Positions 34,971-45,014 of a stretch of DNA of 64,000 bases are shown in pieces (the stretch's first letter is position 1; every line of letters begins with the position of its first letter). The notes below the pieces were generated by a model. That model searched no databases and had not been told where the DNA came from. It saw only the letters and a program-made list of their open reading frames with translations. Position numbers and translations under genes: made by a program. Source of the DNA: Paenibacillus sp. MAEPY2 (lineage in GTDB: Bacteria > Bacillota > Bacilli > Paenibacillales > Paenibacillaceae); contig NZ_AWUK01000012.1 in the NCBI RefSeq assembly GCF_000499205.1, forward strand, positions 124,001 through 188,000. The letters run 5' to 3'.

Positions 34971-35419
34971 TGAAAAAGATGTTGCCTTGGCTTGCAACGA
35001 GCTTGCTAGCTATAACACTCATTGTGGTAGTTGTGTTTGTATTTATGAACGGAAATAATGTTGTCACACATACGGCAGCTGCTGCAGAGAAGAAGATGAC
35101 TGCGGATGAGATTGTTGCAGTTTCCTCAGAGCTTGGCGAAATTAAAACCAATTTGGCTGATATAGACCATATTGTCGTTGTAAGTTTTTCTTTCAAGTTA
35201 TCCGACAAAAAAGCCAAAGAAGATTTTGAGAAAATCAAGGAAATCACGGTGAAGCCTATTATCATCCAGACGTTTGCGGATACCAAGTCTGATGAACTGG
35301 CTACAGCAAAAGGTCGCATTCAATTTAATAAAAAATTGACCGAACTTATTAATGAAGCTTTGCCAGAAGGTAAGCTGACCAGCACTAGTTTTTCTTCTTT
35401 TTTGACAGCACCAATATAA
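34970..35419 (+). CDS. fliL: Flagellar basal body-associated protein FliL
   Basis: 149 residues. A short N-terminal tail, one membrane helix (about 7-25) and an external domain of the stomatin-like FliL fold that associates with stators. The C-terminal half ('RIQFNKKLTELINEALPEGK') is typical. ATG overlapping the swrD stop; the SD is AGGAG in the end of swrD. Confidence 0.93.
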   Translation: MKKMLPWLATSLLAITLIVVVVFVFMNGNNVVTHTAAAAEKKMTADEIVAVSSELGEIKTNLADIDHIVVVSFSFKLSDKKAKEDFEKIKEITVKPIIIQTFADTKSDELATAKGRIQFNKKLTELINEALPEGKLTSTSFSSFLTAPI

Positions 35420-35458
35420 TGAACAGGACACGCTGTAAATCTGTAAGGGGGTGAGAAC

Positions 35459-36457
35459 ATGGTGGATGTATTATCACAAAATGAGATTGACGCCCTATTA
35501 GCTGCCCTTTCCTCTGGTGAGATGGATGCTGAGGAATTGAAAAAGGAAGAAACTCAAAAGAAAATTAGATCATACGATTTTAAGCGAGCGGTTCGTTTTT
35601 CCAAAGATCATATTCGAAGCTTGACCCGTATTCACGAAAACTTTGCACGTTTTCTCACCACTTATTTTTCAGCCCAACTGCGGACGTTCGTTCAGATCAA
35701 TGTCGTTCAGGTTGAACAGTTGCCTTATGACGAGTTTATCCGTTCTATTCCGAAGATGACGATATTGAACATATTTGAGGCGGAGCCATTACAGGGACGG
35801 ATGGTAATGGAGGTTCATCCCAACGTGGGTTATGCAATGCTGGATCGTCTGCTAGGCGGAACAGGAAATGCACCGACAAAGATCGCATCGATGACGGAAA
35901 TTGAGACGACGATTATGGAGCGGATTTTCAGCCGTGCGTTTGAGAGTTTGCAGGAAGCCTGGAAGACCGTGTTGGATATTTCTCCAAGGATGGAAGCGCT
36001 GGAGACCAATCCGCAATTTATGCAGATTGTATCTCCCAATGAGACCATTGCTCTGATCTCGCTGAGCACCAAAATCGGTGACACCACAGGTATGATCAAT
36101 TTGTGTATCCCGCATGTCGTTCTTGAACCTATTATGTCCCGGTTGTCGACTCATCAGTGGTTTGTTTCGGAGAAAAAGACGAGAGCTCCGGAAGAATATG
36201 ATGCTCTCAAAGAGCGTGTGAACAAAGCCAAATTGCCCGTCGTTGCGGAATTAGGAGAATCCAGAATTTCAATTGCTGAATTTCTGGGACTGTCTGTTGG
36301 CGATGTCATTACGTTGAACAAACCCGTTGATGAGGGACTGTCCATTAAAGTTGGAGACAGGCTGAAGTATATGGGAAGCCCGGGAACGATCAAGGATCGT
36401 GTGGCTGTGCAAATAGACAAGATTGTCACCGAAGGAGTTGAAGAATTTGACGAGTAA
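35459..36457 (+). CDS. fliM: Flagellar motor switch protein FliM
   Basis: 332 residues. It is a C-ring protein that binds CheY-P through its N-terminus 'LSQNEIDALLAAL' (about 5-17), with a central CheC-like domain and a C-terminal SpoA domain ('LGESRISIAEFLGLSVGDVI'). 'HENFARFLTTYFSAQLR' is a family signature. ATG after AAGGGGGTGAG. The end overlaps fliY. Confidence 0.97.
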   Translation: MVDVLSQNEIDALLAALSSGEMDAEELKKEETQKKIRSYDFKRAVRFSKDHIRSLTRIHENFARFLTTYFSAQLRTFVQINVVQVEQLPYDEFIRSIPKMTILNIFEAEPLQGRMVMEVHPNVGYAMLDRLLGGTGNAPTKIASMTEIETTIMERIFSRAFESLQEAWKTVLDISPRMEALETNPQFMQIVSPNETIALISLSTKIGDTTGMINLCIPHVVLEPIMSRLSTHQWFVSEKKTRAPEEYDALKERVNKAKLPVVAELGESRISIAEFLGLSVGDVITLNKPVDEGLSIKVGDRLKYMGSPGTIKDRVAVQIDKIVTEGVEEFDE

Positions 36458-37709
36458 GGATTATTTATCCCAAGAAGAAATCGATGCTTTGCTCAGACAA
36501 TCGGAATCGATGAACAGTTCGGAACCGGCTGAGAAAACAGTTGATGATTTTTTGACCGAGTTGGAACAGGATGCCTTGGGAGAGATCGGTAACATTACAT
36601 TTGGTAGTGCAGCGACAGCTTTGTCCACACTTTTGGGCCTAAAAGTAGATATTACAACACCTAAGGTGTCCATCATTAGCCGGACACAGTTTGATGAAGC
36701 ATTTCCTAAGCCTCACGTTGCCGTCCATGTAAACTATGTAGATGGATTTGAAGGAATCAACTCGCTGGTCATCAAAAAACGGGATGCGCAAGTGATTGCC
36801 GATTTGATGCTTGGTGGCGAAGGGAATCCGGTCGATGAAGAACTGAATGAAATCCATATCAGTGCAGTACAGGAAGCAATGAATCAGATGATGGGTTCGT
36901 CTGCTACATCCATGTCCACAATCTTTAACCGTTTCGTGAATATTTCTCCTCCGGGGATTGATATTCTCAATATGGAAAGTGGTGAGGGAGTCAGCAATCT
37001 TCCAGAAGATGAGACGTTGATCCAAGTATCCTTCCGTCTGTTGATTGGTGATCTGATTGATTCCAATCTCATGCAGCTGCTTCCGGTACACTTTGCGAAA
37101 GAAATGGTAGAGATGTTGATTGGAGGTGCCCAAGAGTCGACTGCCAGTGCGCCAGTTACGTCGACACCTGAGCCAGCACCAGCAGCAGCACCTGTTGCCC
37201 CTCAGCAACCTCCGGTTCAGCAACAGATGCCGCCACAGGCGCAACAGCCGCCTGTTCAGGATTATAATGGATATGGACAGGCTCCGATGGGGGCGCCTCA
37301 AGGAATGCCGCCACAGCAGCCTTACAGCATGCCTCCGCAGCAACCATATGGTGTACCGCAGCATTACGGTGGTGTGCCGAACAGGAATGTAAACGTACAA
37401 CCGGTTCAATTCGCCAATTTGCAAAATGGGGCGTTCGGCCAGGTAGACGAAAACAATTTGAATTTATTGATGGACATTCCCCTTAAAGTCACCGTAGAAT
37501 TAGGAAGGACCCAGAAGCAAATTAAGGATATTTTAGAACTGTCACAAGGTTCAATTGTCGAGCTGGACAAACTGGCCGGTGAACCTGTCGATATCTTGGT
37601 GAATAACAAGCTGATTGCCAAAGGTGAGGTTGTAGTCATCGACGAAAACTTTGGTGTCCGTGTTATAGATATCGTAAGCCAATGGGACCGAATTCAGAAA
37701 TTACAATAA
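36447..37709 (+). CDS. fliY: Flagellar motor switch phosphatase FliY
   Basis: 420 residues. It is the Firmicute C-ring protein that replaces FliN and dephosphorylates CheY-P. The N-terminus 'YLSQEEIDALLRQSES' resembles the FliM CheY-binding peptide. Two CheC-like active sites are visible, 'ALGEIGNITFGSA' and 'AVQEAMNQMMGSSA' (Glu and Asn three residues apart). A Pro/Gln-rich linker spans about 230-310. The C-terminal SpoA/FliN domain is about 335-415. SD AAGGAG (36432-36437) selects the TTG at 36447. It overlaps fliM by eleven bases. Confidence 0.96.
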   Translation: MTSKDYLSQEEIDALLRQSESMNSSEPAEKTVDDFLTELEQDALGEIGNITFGSAATALSTLLGLKVDITTPKVSIISRTQFDEAFPKPHVAVHVNYVDGFEGINSLVIKKRDAQVIADLMLGGEGNPVDEELNEIHISAVQEAMNQMMGSSATSMSTIFNRFVNISPPGIDILNMESGEGVSNLPEDETLIQVSFRLLIGDLIDSNLMQLLPVHFAKEMVEMLIGGAQESTASAPVTSTPEPAPAAAPVAPQQPPVQQQMPPQAQQPPVQDYNGYGQAPMGAPQGMPPQQPYSMPPQQPYGVPQHYGGVPNRNVNVQPVQFANLQNGAFGQVDENNLNLLMDIPLKVTVELGRTQKQIKDILELSQGSIVELDKLAGEPVDILVNNKLIAKGEVVVIDENFGVRVIDIVSQWDRIQKLQ

Positions 37710-37737
37710 GCACAATTTAGGGAGGACTTGAATCAAG

Positions 37738-38103
37738 ATGGCAAACCGAATTTTAGTCGTGGACGACGCTGCATTTATGAGAATGATGATCCGGGACATT
37801 TTGTCCAAAAACGGATACGAGGTCGTTGGCGAAGCACAGGATGGATCACAAGCAATTGAGAAGTTTAAGGAGCTTCGTCCTGATCTGATCACCATGGATA
37901 TTACCATGCCTGAGATGGATGGTATTGCAGCATTGAAAGAAATTAAAAAAATTGACGCTAACGCAAAAGTGATTATGTGCTCTGCAATGGGTCAACAAGC
38001 GATGGTTATTGATGCAATTCAAGCCGGAGCTAAAGATTTCATCGTGAAGCCGTTCCAATCTGACCGGGTTATCGAAGCAATCAGCAAAACGCTGGGCGTT
38101 TAA
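37738..38103 (+). CDS. cheY: Chemotaxis response regulator CheY
   Basis: 121 residues, a single receiver domain. The acid pocket is Asp9-Asp10, the phosphoacceptor is Asp54 in 'ITMDITMPEMDG', and the conserved Thr/Ser and Lys are in 'MCSAMGQ' (Ser) and 'IVKPFQ' (Lys). Phospho-CheY binds FliM and FliY. ATG after TTTAGGGAGGA. It lies between fliY and fliO as in B. subtilis. Confidence 0.97.
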   Translation: MANRILVVDDAAFMRMMIRDILSKNGYEVVGEAQDGSQAIEKFKELRPDLITMDITMPEMDGIAALKEIKKIDANAKVIMCSAMGQQAMVIDAIQAGAKDFIVKPFQSDRVIEAISKTLGV

Positions 38104-38108
38104 GAGAC

Positions 38109-38651
38109 ATGATGATGGCTCAGGATAAGATTCCAAATGATGTAGGCACGGGAGTCAATTATTATTTTCAGCTTGTATGGGTGATTGTTGTCCTGGCCGT
38201 CATTCTGGTTCTTATAGTCTACCTGATTCGTTTTCTAAACAAACGGAATCAGCGATGGTTCCGGAACGGCACAATTCGTATTTTGGGTGGAGTTGGACTG
38301 GGACCAAACAAGTCGCTGCAAATTATAGAAATTGGCGGTAGCGTTTATCTACTCGGTGTGGGTGATGACATACAGCTGGTGGATAAGGTTTCGGATCTTG
38401 AAGAGGCACAGCGAATCATTGATTCATTTGAACGGGATGCTTCAGCACAACAGGGAAGCCTTTCGCCTCTCATTGCAAAGCTGGCAGCCCGCTTGCGCAA
38501 AGATGAACCGCCGCGGGAAATGGAACTTGAGGATACAACCTCTTTTCACGAACTGTTTGAATCTAAACTTCGGCAGATGCCTAACCGTAAAGAGAAGATG
38601 GAGAAGGTCCTGGAAGAAGACAATACTACAGATCGGTCGAGGGATTCATGA
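38109..38651 (+). CDS. fliO: Flagellar biosynthesis protein FliO (FliZ)
   Basis: 180 residues. A membrane helix at about 21-43 ('VWVIVVLAVILVLIVYLI') is followed by a cytoplasmic domain with 'IRILGGVGLGPNKSLQIIEI' and 'VYLLGVGDDIQLVDKV', the FliO pattern; FliO helps assemble the FliP-FliQ-FliR gate. Three ATGs in a row begin the gene and the first is used. It overlaps fliP by four bases. Confidence 0.9.
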   Translation: MMMAQDKIPNDVGTGVNYYFQLVWVIVVLAVILVLIVYLIRFLNKRNQRWFRNGTIRILGGVGLGPNKSLQIIEIGGSVYLLGVGDDIQLVDKVSDLEEAQRIIDSFERDASAQQGSLSPLIAKLAARLRKDEPPREMELEDTTSFHELFESKLRQMPNRKEKMEKVLEEDNTTDRSRDS

Positions 38652-39403
38652 AGAAAAAGATTTGGTTAGCGTGTTTATTCATAGGGCTCTTCAGTCTGGC
38701 CTCCGTCACTGCTGCCTTTGCCGAACCGATTCCGAATATTGACATTCAAATTGGAAACGGGGATGGGAGCACACCAAGCACGAGTTCACTTTCCATTATC
38801 CTGTTGATCACGGTACTTAGTATAGCACCAGCTTTGCTAGTACTGATGACCAGTTTTACCCGGATTGTTATCGTTCTCGGGTTTGTGCGGACATCCTTGG
38901 GTACGCAGCAAATGCCACCCAATCAGGTGCTGGTCGGTTTGGCGCTTTTTCTGACACTTTTCATTATGTCACCGACGTTGTCATCCATCAATCAGGTAGC
39001 GCTTCAGCCCTATCTCAAGGGAGACATCACACAAACCGAGGCGTTGGAAAAAGCTGCGGATCCCATGAAGAAGTTTATGTTCTCCCACACCAGGGAGAAA
39101 GACCTATTGCTGTTTATGAAGTACAATCAAACCGAAAAGCCCAGCACATACCAGGATATTCCGATTACTGTGATGGTACCGGCATATGCAATCAGTGAGT
39201 TGAAGACAGCATTCCAGATGGGATTCATGATCTTTATTCCATTCTTGGTTATAGACATTGTAGTGGCGAGTACGCTCATGGCTATGGGGATGATGATGCT
39301 TCCGCCTGTCATGATCTCATTACCTTTTAAAATACTGCTATTTGTGCTTGTCGATGGCTGGTATCTGGTCGTGAAGTCACTGTTGCTGAGTTTTAACACT
39401 TGA
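38648..39403 (+). CDS. fliP: Flagellar export gate protein FliP
   Basis: 251 residues. A cleavable signal peptide (about 1-26, ending AAFA) precedes four membrane helices. 'LLVLMTSFTRIVIVLGFVR' and 'GTQQMPPNQVLVGLALFLT' are the family signature, with 'MGMMMLPPVMISLPFKI' near the end. FliP is the main subunit of the helical FliPQR export channel. ATG overlapping the fliO stop. Confidence 0.97.
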   Translation: MKKKIWLACLFIGLFSLASVTAAFAEPIPNIDIQIGNGDGSTPSTSSLSIILLITVLSIAPALLVLMTSFTRIVIVLGFVRTSLGTQQMPPNQVLVGLALFLTLFIMSPTLSSINQVALQPYLKGDITQTEALEKAADPMKKFMFSHTREKDLLLFMKYNQTEKPSTYQDIPITVMVPAYAISELKTAFQMGFMIFIPFLVIDIVVASTLMAMGMMMLPPVMISLPFKILLFVLVDGWYLVVKSLLLSFNT

Positions 39404-39428
39404 GCCGGAATATTAAAGGAGGACGGTC

Positions 39429-39698
39429 ATGACTTCGGAGTTTATTATCGGTCTGGCCGGGAAAGCGGTCTATACTTCACTGCTGGCCAGCGCACCCATG
39501 CTTATTCTAGCTCTGGTTGTAGGACTCATTATCAGTGTCTTTCAGGCAACAACTCAAATTCAGGAGCAAACACTGGCCTTTGTGCCTAAAATCATTGCCG
39601 TACTTCTGGCAGTACTTTTGTTTGGTCCTTGGATATTGAATATACTGGTCGATTTCACGTATAACATTCTCGATAATTTATACAGATACATAGGGTAG
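39429..39698 (+). CDS. fliQ: Flagellar export gate protein FliQ
   Basis: 89 residues with two membrane helices. 'LVVGLIISVFQATTQIQEQT' and 'FVPKIIAVLLAVLLFGPWIL' are characteristic. It packs around FliP-FliR in the export gate. ATG after AAAGGAGGA. Confidence 0.97.
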   Translation: MTSEFIIGLAGKAVYTSLLASAPMLILALVVGLIISVFQATTQIQEQTLAFVPKIIAVLLAVLLFGPWILNILVDFTYNILDNLYRYIG

Positions 39699-39708
39699 GC
39701 TGTTGCAG

Positions 39709-40497
39709 ATGGAGACATTGTTGCAAAGTTTTCCTGTCGCTCTGCTTATGTTTTGTCGAATAGCATCATTTTTTGTAACCGCACCTGTCTTCTCGGCTCG
39801 GAATGTGCCGAATTCTATTAAAATTGGTTTATCGGCATTTGTAACCTTAACTGTGTATATGGTATACGGCATAGACCAGGTTGTACCTACGGATCTGAGT
39901 TATATCCTGCTGGTCATCCGAGAGATATTGATTGGCTTGCTGCTAGGCTTTGTTGCTTATCTGTTAATGACAGCTATACAGACAGCAGGAACTTTTATTG
40001 ATCTTCAGATCGGTTTTGGTATGGCTAACGTATTTGATCCAATGACTGGTGCTTCTGCACCGCTTACAGGTAACTTCAAATATGCCTTTGCAATATTACT
40101 CTTTCTGACAATGAACGGACATCATTATCTGCTCGATGCCATTGTATACAGCTATCGCTGGATTCCGTTGTCGAACGCATTCTTTATACGATTGGCAGAT
40201 GGAAGTATTGCTGAATTTTTGGTGCGTACATTAGGTGAATCATTTATGTTGGCTTTTCAGATGTCTGCACCGATTGTTGTTGCCCTGTTTTTGACGGATG
40301 TAGGATTGGGATTCTTGGCAAAGACGGCTCCTCAATTTAATGTATTTGCCGTCGGAATGCCGCTTAAGGTACTCGTTGGGCTTGCTATTTTGCTTTTGCT
40401 GGTTCCCAGTTTTGCCTTTGTATTTAGTCAATTGTTCGAAGTAATGTTCAGATCCATGGAAAAATTGCTTGGGACCATTGGACAAAGGCCGGGCTGA
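39709..40497 (+). CDS. fliR: Flagellar export gate protein FliR
   Basis: 262 residues with about six membrane helices. 'FCRIASFFVTAPVF', 'VREILIGLLLGFVAYLL' and 'QLFEVMFRSMEKLL' match the family. The TTG at 39703 is only three bases from GGGTAGG (39693-39699), so the ATG at 39709 is chosen. fliQ stops ten bases upstream. Confidence 0.95.
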   Translation: METLLQSFPVALLMFCRIASFFVTAPVFSARNVPNSIKIGLSAFVTLTVYMVYGIDQVVPTDLSYILLVIREILIGLLLGFVAYLLMTAIQTAGTFIDLQIGFGMANVFDPMTGASAPLTGNFKYAFAILLFLTMNGHHYLLDAIVYSYRWIPLSNAFFIRLADGSIAEFLVRTLGESFMLAFQMSAPIVVALFLTDVGLGFLAKTAPQFNVFAVGMPLKVLVGLAILLLLVPSFAFVFSQLFEVMFRSMEKLLGTIGQRPG

Positions 40498-40520
40498 GTG
40501 AAACGGAGGACAAGATTCAA

Positions 40521-41603
40521 ATGAAATATCAACTCGACCTCCAGATGTTCGCAGGGGAAAAAACAGAGAAGGCTACCCCGAAAAAGAGGCAGGATACGCG
40601 GAAAAAAGGACAGGTTGTCAAAAGTATGGAGTTGTCCGGCGCATCCATTCTCCTATTCACCTTTTTGATCATGATGATGTTCAGTAACTTTTACAAAGAA
40701 CGTATGGTTCGACTGTTTACAGACATCTTCATTAATCGACTGAGTATGGAGGTCACTGGGGAGAACGTCGTAGCCTTATTGATGCGTTATGGCATCGAGG
40801 TGATGCTATTGCTTGCTCCTGTTTTGCTCGGTGCAGTACTGGTTGCGTTAATCGTCAATTACATGCAGGTAGGTTTCTTGCTTGTAGGAGAGGGCCTAAA
40901 GCCGAAACTGGAAAAGTTGGATCCGATTAAAGGGTTCAAAAACATTTTTTCTCTTCGTTCTTTGGTGGAGTTTGCTAAATCTATAATGAAAATGTCGATA
41001 ATCGGCTTCCTGGTTTACAGTACCATCACAGGTTATCAGTCAGATATTGCTTCGCTTTCACATTTTTCATTGGATGCGATTCTGCATTTTGCGGCTTCAA
41101 TCACCTTAAACTTGGGGATCAAGATTGCAGTAGCCCTGTTAGTACTTGCCGTACTCGACTATATGTACCAGAAGTATGATTACGAGAAAAACATTAGGAT
41201 GTCCAAACAAGACATCAAAGACGAATACAAAAAAATGGAGGGTGACCCACTGATCAAGGGGAAAATCAGGGAGCGTCAGCGTCGTATGGCTGTTCAGCGC
41301 ATGATGCAGGAAGTTCCCAAAGCGGATGTGATTATCACTAACCCAACTCACTTTGCCGTAGCGCTTAAGTATGAAGGGTCTGAGATGGAAGCACCGCAGA
41401 TTATAGCCAAAGGTCAGGATTACGTCGCCTTGCGCATTAAGGAAATTGCCAAAGAGCACGGTGTCATTACAATGGAAAACAAGCCGCTGGCACGGGCATT
41501 GTTCCAGAGAGCCGAGATTGGTGACGCTATACCGGCTGATTTGTTTCAAGCGGTAGCCGAAGTGCTGGCTTATGTATATAAATTAAAGGGCAGAACGAAA
41601 TAA
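40521..41603 (+). CDS. flhB: Flagellar export switch protein FlhB
   Basis: 360 residues. The N-terminal charged segment 'EKTEKATPKKRQDTRKKGQV' is followed by four membrane helices and the cytoplasmic C-domain. Self-cleavage occurs between Asn and Pro of 'IITNPTHFAVALKYE' (near residue 274), which changes export specificity when FliK signals hook completion. ATG start after GGAGGA. The free C-domain paralogue YlqH is at 7068-7376. Confidence 0.97.
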   Translation: MKYQLDLQMFAGEKTEKATPKKRQDTRKKGQVVKSMELSGASILLFTFLIMMMFSNFYKERMVRLFTDIFINRLSMEVTGENVVALLMRYGIEVMLLLAPVLLGAVLVALIVNYMQVGFLLVGEGLKPKLEKLDPIKGFKNIFSLRSLVEFAKSIMKMSIIGFLVYSTITGYQSDIASLSHFSLDAILHFAASITLNLGIKIAVALLVLAVLDYMYQKYDYEKNIRMSKQDIKDEYKKMEGDPLIKGKIRERQRRMAVQRMMQEVPKADVIITNPTHFAVALKYEGSEMEAPQIIAKGQDYVALRIKEIAKEHGVITMENKPLARALFQRAEIGDAIPADLFQAVAEVLAYVYKLKGRTK

Positions 41604-41628
41604 CAGGGGATCGGAGGCCGTACATCCA

Positions 41629-43662
41629 TTGAAAACAAAAGATATAGCTGTCCTTGCGGGTATCATCGGCATCGTGTTGATGATGATTCTCCCGATCCCA
41701 ACCTGGTTGTTGGACTTGCTGCTTGTCATCAATATCTCACTTGCACTGATGATACTGCTTGTTGCGATGAACAGCAAAGAAGCACTGCAATTTTCCATCT
41801 TTCCTGCGTTGTTGCTAATCACGACGTTGTTTCGATTAGCACTCAACATATCGACAACGAAACTGATTCTGGGACAAGGGAACGCGGGATCTGTTGTAGC
41901 CACCTTTGGTAGCTGGATAGCCGGTGGACAGATTGCAATCGGATTTGTTGTGTTCCTAATTCTCGTCGTTGTTCAATTTATCGTTATAACCAAGGGTTCC
42001 GAGCGTGTAGCTGAAGTAGCAGCACGGTTCACCCTCGATGCGATGCCTGGTAAGCAGATGAGTATTGACGCAGATTTGAATGCTGGACTGATTAATGAGC
42101 AGCAGGCGCGTGAACGACGTTCCAAAATTGAACGTGAAGCGGACTTTTATGGAGCCATGGATGGTGCGAGTAAGTTTGTAAAAGGGGACGCTATTGCGAG
42201 CATCATTATTCTCCTAATCAATCTGATTGGCGGCTTTATCATCGGAATGACAGTACATGGTCTTGCTTTTGCTGATGCGCTGTCCACCTATTCCGTATTA
42301 ACTATCGGGGATGGATTGGTAAGTCAGATTCCTGCACTTCTAATTTCTACAGCAGCAGGTCTAATTGTGACAAGAGCATCATCGGAAGGTAACCTGGCCG
42401 ATGACATTACGGGGCAATTGTTTACATACCCGACGCTCCTTTATATTGTAGCCTTTGTAATAGCAATGCTCGGATTTTTCACTCCGATCCATATTATCAC
42501 AACGCTGCCTCTCGCAGGTTTGCTAGCTTATTCGGGTTGGCGAATGCAGAACAACCTGAATCAGAAGCAAGTCGCGGAGGAGCAAATGGAAGAGGAGCAA
42601 CAGATAGAAGAAGTGAGAAGTCCAGAGAGTGTAATTAACTTACTTCAGGTTGACCCTATCGAGTTTGAATTTGGGTATGGTTTGATTCCTCTGGCTGATA
42701 ATCAGCAGGGTGGAGACCTGTTGGATCGGATCATTATGATACGAAGACAGTGTGCTCTTGAACTTGGGTTAGTTGTTCCGGTAATCCGCATTCGGGATAA
42801 CATCCAATTGAGACCGAATGAATATGTCATCAAAATTAAGGGTAATGTGGTTGGCGGCGGGGAACTGTTGTTAAATCATTATCTGGCGATGAGCCCGGGT
42901 TACGAAGAAGAGTCTGTAACAGGTATAGAAACGACAGAGCCAGCTTTTGGACTTCCAGCGTTATGGATTGATGAAGTAACCAAAGACAGAGCTGAACTTG
43001 CAGGATATACGGTTGTTGATCCTCCTTCCGTTGTAGCAACACATCTGACTGAATTGATTAAGAAGCATGCGCATGAGTTACTTGGCAGACAAGAAACGAA
43101 AGCACTTGTGGATAATCTCAGAGAGAATTATGCTGCGCTGGTGGATGAACTCATTCCATCTGTCCTCTCCATCGGAGATATACAGAAAGTACTCGCCAAG
43201 CTGCTGCGTGAGAAAGTTTCCATTCGGGATATGGTTACAATCTTCGAGACACTGGCTGACTACGGAACGTATACCAAAGATCCGGATGTACTGACGGAAT
43301 ACGTGAGACAATCCCTCTCTCGTCAGATTACTCAGCAATTCTCTCAAAAAGGAGAGACGCTTAGAGTAATCACTGTTGGACCTGGTCTGGAGAAGAAAAT
43401 TGCAGAGAGTGTACAGCAATCCGATCAAGGCAGTTACCTTGCATTGGATCCGGCCTCAACGCAGAGTGTATATCAAAAGTTGACTGAACAAGTCAATCGA
43501 TTAATCCAGTCTGGTCAGCAGCCTGTTGTATTAACTTCTCCAACCATTCGTATGTATCTGCGCCAGGTGATCGAACGCACCATGCAGGATATACCAGTGC
43601 TTTCCTATAGTGAGTTGGAGCCGAATGTTGAAATCCAAAGTGTCGGGGTGGTGAACTTATGA
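41629..43662 (+). CDS. flhA: Flagellar export gate protein FlhA
   Basis: 677 residues. Eight membrane helices occupy about 1-310, with the conserved FHIPEP-region loop 'RFTLDAMPGKQMSIDADLN' between helices. The large cytoplasmic domain (about 340-677) docks chaperone-substrate pairs. TTG start after CGGAGG (41612-41617). The end overlaps flhF by four bases. Confidence 0.97.
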   Translation: MKTKDIAVLAGIIGIVLMMILPIPTWLLDLLLVINISLALMILLVAMNSKEALQFSIFPALLLITTLFRLALNISTTKLILGQGNAGSVVATFGSWIAGGQIAIGFVVFLILVVVQFIVITKGSERVAEVAARFTLDAMPGKQMSIDADLNAGLINEQQARERRSKIEREADFYGAMDGASKFVKGDAIASIIILLINLIGGFIIGMTVHGLAFADALSTYSVLTIGDGLVSQIPALLISTAAGLIVTRASSEGNLADDITGQLFTYPTLLYIVAFVIAMLGFFTPIHIITTLPLAGLLAYSGWRMQNNLNQKQVAEEQMEEEQQIEEVRSPESVINLLQVDPIEFEFGYGLIPLADNQQGGDLLDRIIMIRRQCALELGLVVPVIRIRDNIQLRPNEYVIKIKGNVVGGGELLLNHYLAMSPGYEEESVTGIETTEPAFGLPALWIDEVTKDRAELAGYTVVDPPSVVATHLTELIKKHAHELLGRQETKALVDNLRENYAALVDELIPSVLSIGDIQKVLAKLLREKVSIRDMVTIFETLADYGTYTKDPDVLTEYVRQSLSRQITQQFSQKGETLRVITVGPGLEKKIAESVQQSDQGSYLALDPASTQSVYQKLTEQVNRLIQSGQQPVVLTSPTIRMYLRQVIERTMQDIPVLSYSELEPNVEIQSVGVVNL

Positions 43663-45014
43663 GAGTAAAACAATACGTCGTGGAGACCATGCCCGAAGCT
43701 ATGCTTCAAATTCGCAAAGACCTGGGAAGTGATGCCGTCATTCTGTCCACCAAAGAAATCAAGGTGGGCGGTATGCTGGGGATGTTCCGCAAAAAAAGGA
43801 TCGAAGTTGTAGCAGCAGTGGATAAGGAAGAAAAAAAACAAGCAACAAAGCAAGTGCAAAACCAATTTACACCCGTGCCTCGCGCATTTGTACCTGAAGC
43901 ATATCGACAAACGGCTCATTCGTTTGTCGCCGCTTCAGATGAATCGGCTGTAAATACAGCCGACAAACATGTGCAGGAGAGATTAACGGATGCCCCTGCT
44001 GTGTCTGAATCGAGTAAAATCGGTTCAGACATGAGCAACGGCAGATCTTCTTTGAGTTTCGAGCATAAACCGCGACCGCAAGGGGCGGATTTTTCGGGTT
44101 TAACATCTGCTAGTGGGCAGCAGAAGCAGGAGATCAATCCGCAGCAAGACCAGCTGATGTCTGAATTGCAGGAGCTCAAACTGATGATGACCAAGTTGTC
44201 TAAGCAAGGGGCTTCGGCAGACCCGGTACCAGAGGAGCTTCATGCTCTTCGAGAAAGGTTGATGGAGCAAGACATTTGGCCAGAAGTATGGGAATCATGG
44301 TTTGACGTTGTTCAGTCGGTGCTTGCTGAAAAAGGATTAACTGAAGTAGAAGCCGTTCAAGCCGTTCAATTGGAAATTTCACAGTTTTTGGAGAAACGTA
44401 CCGATGCAGGCATTTTGCCGACCACACGTATTGTATATGTAGCTGGGCCAACAGGGGTTGGTAAAACAACAACGATTGCCAAGCTGGCTGCTGAACAGAT
44501 GTTCAACAAACAGCGAAAGGTAGGGTTTATCACTTCAGATACGTATCGGATCTCAGCGGTAGAGCAACTAAGAACGTACGCATCCATTTTAAATGTCCCG
44601 CTTGAGGTCGTACAATCTCCAGGTGATACACAGCGTGCGATCTCCCGTCTTGAAGGATGTGATCTGATCTTCATGGATACAGCCGGAAGAAACTACAGAA
44701 ATGAGCTGCTTGTTTCAGAACTGCAAAGCTTACTCGCGCCTGTGGAAAATAGTGAAACCTTTTTGGTTATGAGCATGACCTCCAAAAGTGCCGATATGGT
44801 TCAAATTACAGAGCATTTCAGCAAATATGGGCTGGATAAGGTCATCTTTACGAAGATGGATGAGACCGGAAGCTGCGGCCCGATGTTTAATCTGCTGCAC
44901 CGTTTTCCACTCAAACTTGCTTATGTGGCTAACGGGCAAAATGTGCCTGATGATTTGCTCAAACCTGATGCGGATTCTCTGACCAAACAATTGTTAGGAG
45001 AGCTTGTACGATGA
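43659..45014 (+). CDS. flhF: Flagellar placement SRP-type GTPase FlhF
   Basis: 451 residues. It controls number and position of flagella. The N-terminal B domain ('VKQYVVETMPEAMLQIRKDL') is followed by a variable linker (about 60-160), and the NG domain has P-loop '[16 protein letters not shown]', 'SDTYRISAVEQLRTYA' and 'FMDTAGRN'. It shares the SRP54/FtsY fold and is activated by FlhG. ATG overlapping the flhA stop. Confidence 0.96.
   Translation: MRVKQYVVETMPEAMLQIRKDLGSDAVILSTKEIKVGGMLGMFRKKRIEVVAAVDKEEKKQATKQVQNQFTPVPRAFVPEAYRQTAHSFVAASDESAVNTADKHVQERLTDAPAVSESSKIGSDMSNGRSSLSFEHKPRPQGADFSGLTSASGQQKQEINPQQDQLMSELQELKLMMTKLSKQGASADPVPEELHALRERLMEQDIWPEVWESWFDVVQSVLAEKGLTEVEAVQAVQLEISQFLEKRTDAGILPTTRIVYVAGPTGVGKTTTIAKLAAEQMFNKQRKVGFITSDTYRISAVEQLRTYASILNVPLEVVQSPGDTQRAISRLEGCDLIFMDTAGRNYRNELLVSELQSLLAPVENSETFLVMSMTSKSADMVQITEHFSKYGLDKVIFTKMDETGSCGPMFNLLHRFPLKLAYVANGQNVPDDLLKPDADSLTKQLLGELVR

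Noticed and set aside
36639..37424. 261-codon antisense frame opposite fliY
   Set aside because: It arises from the Pro/Gln-rich linker codons of fliY read backwards.
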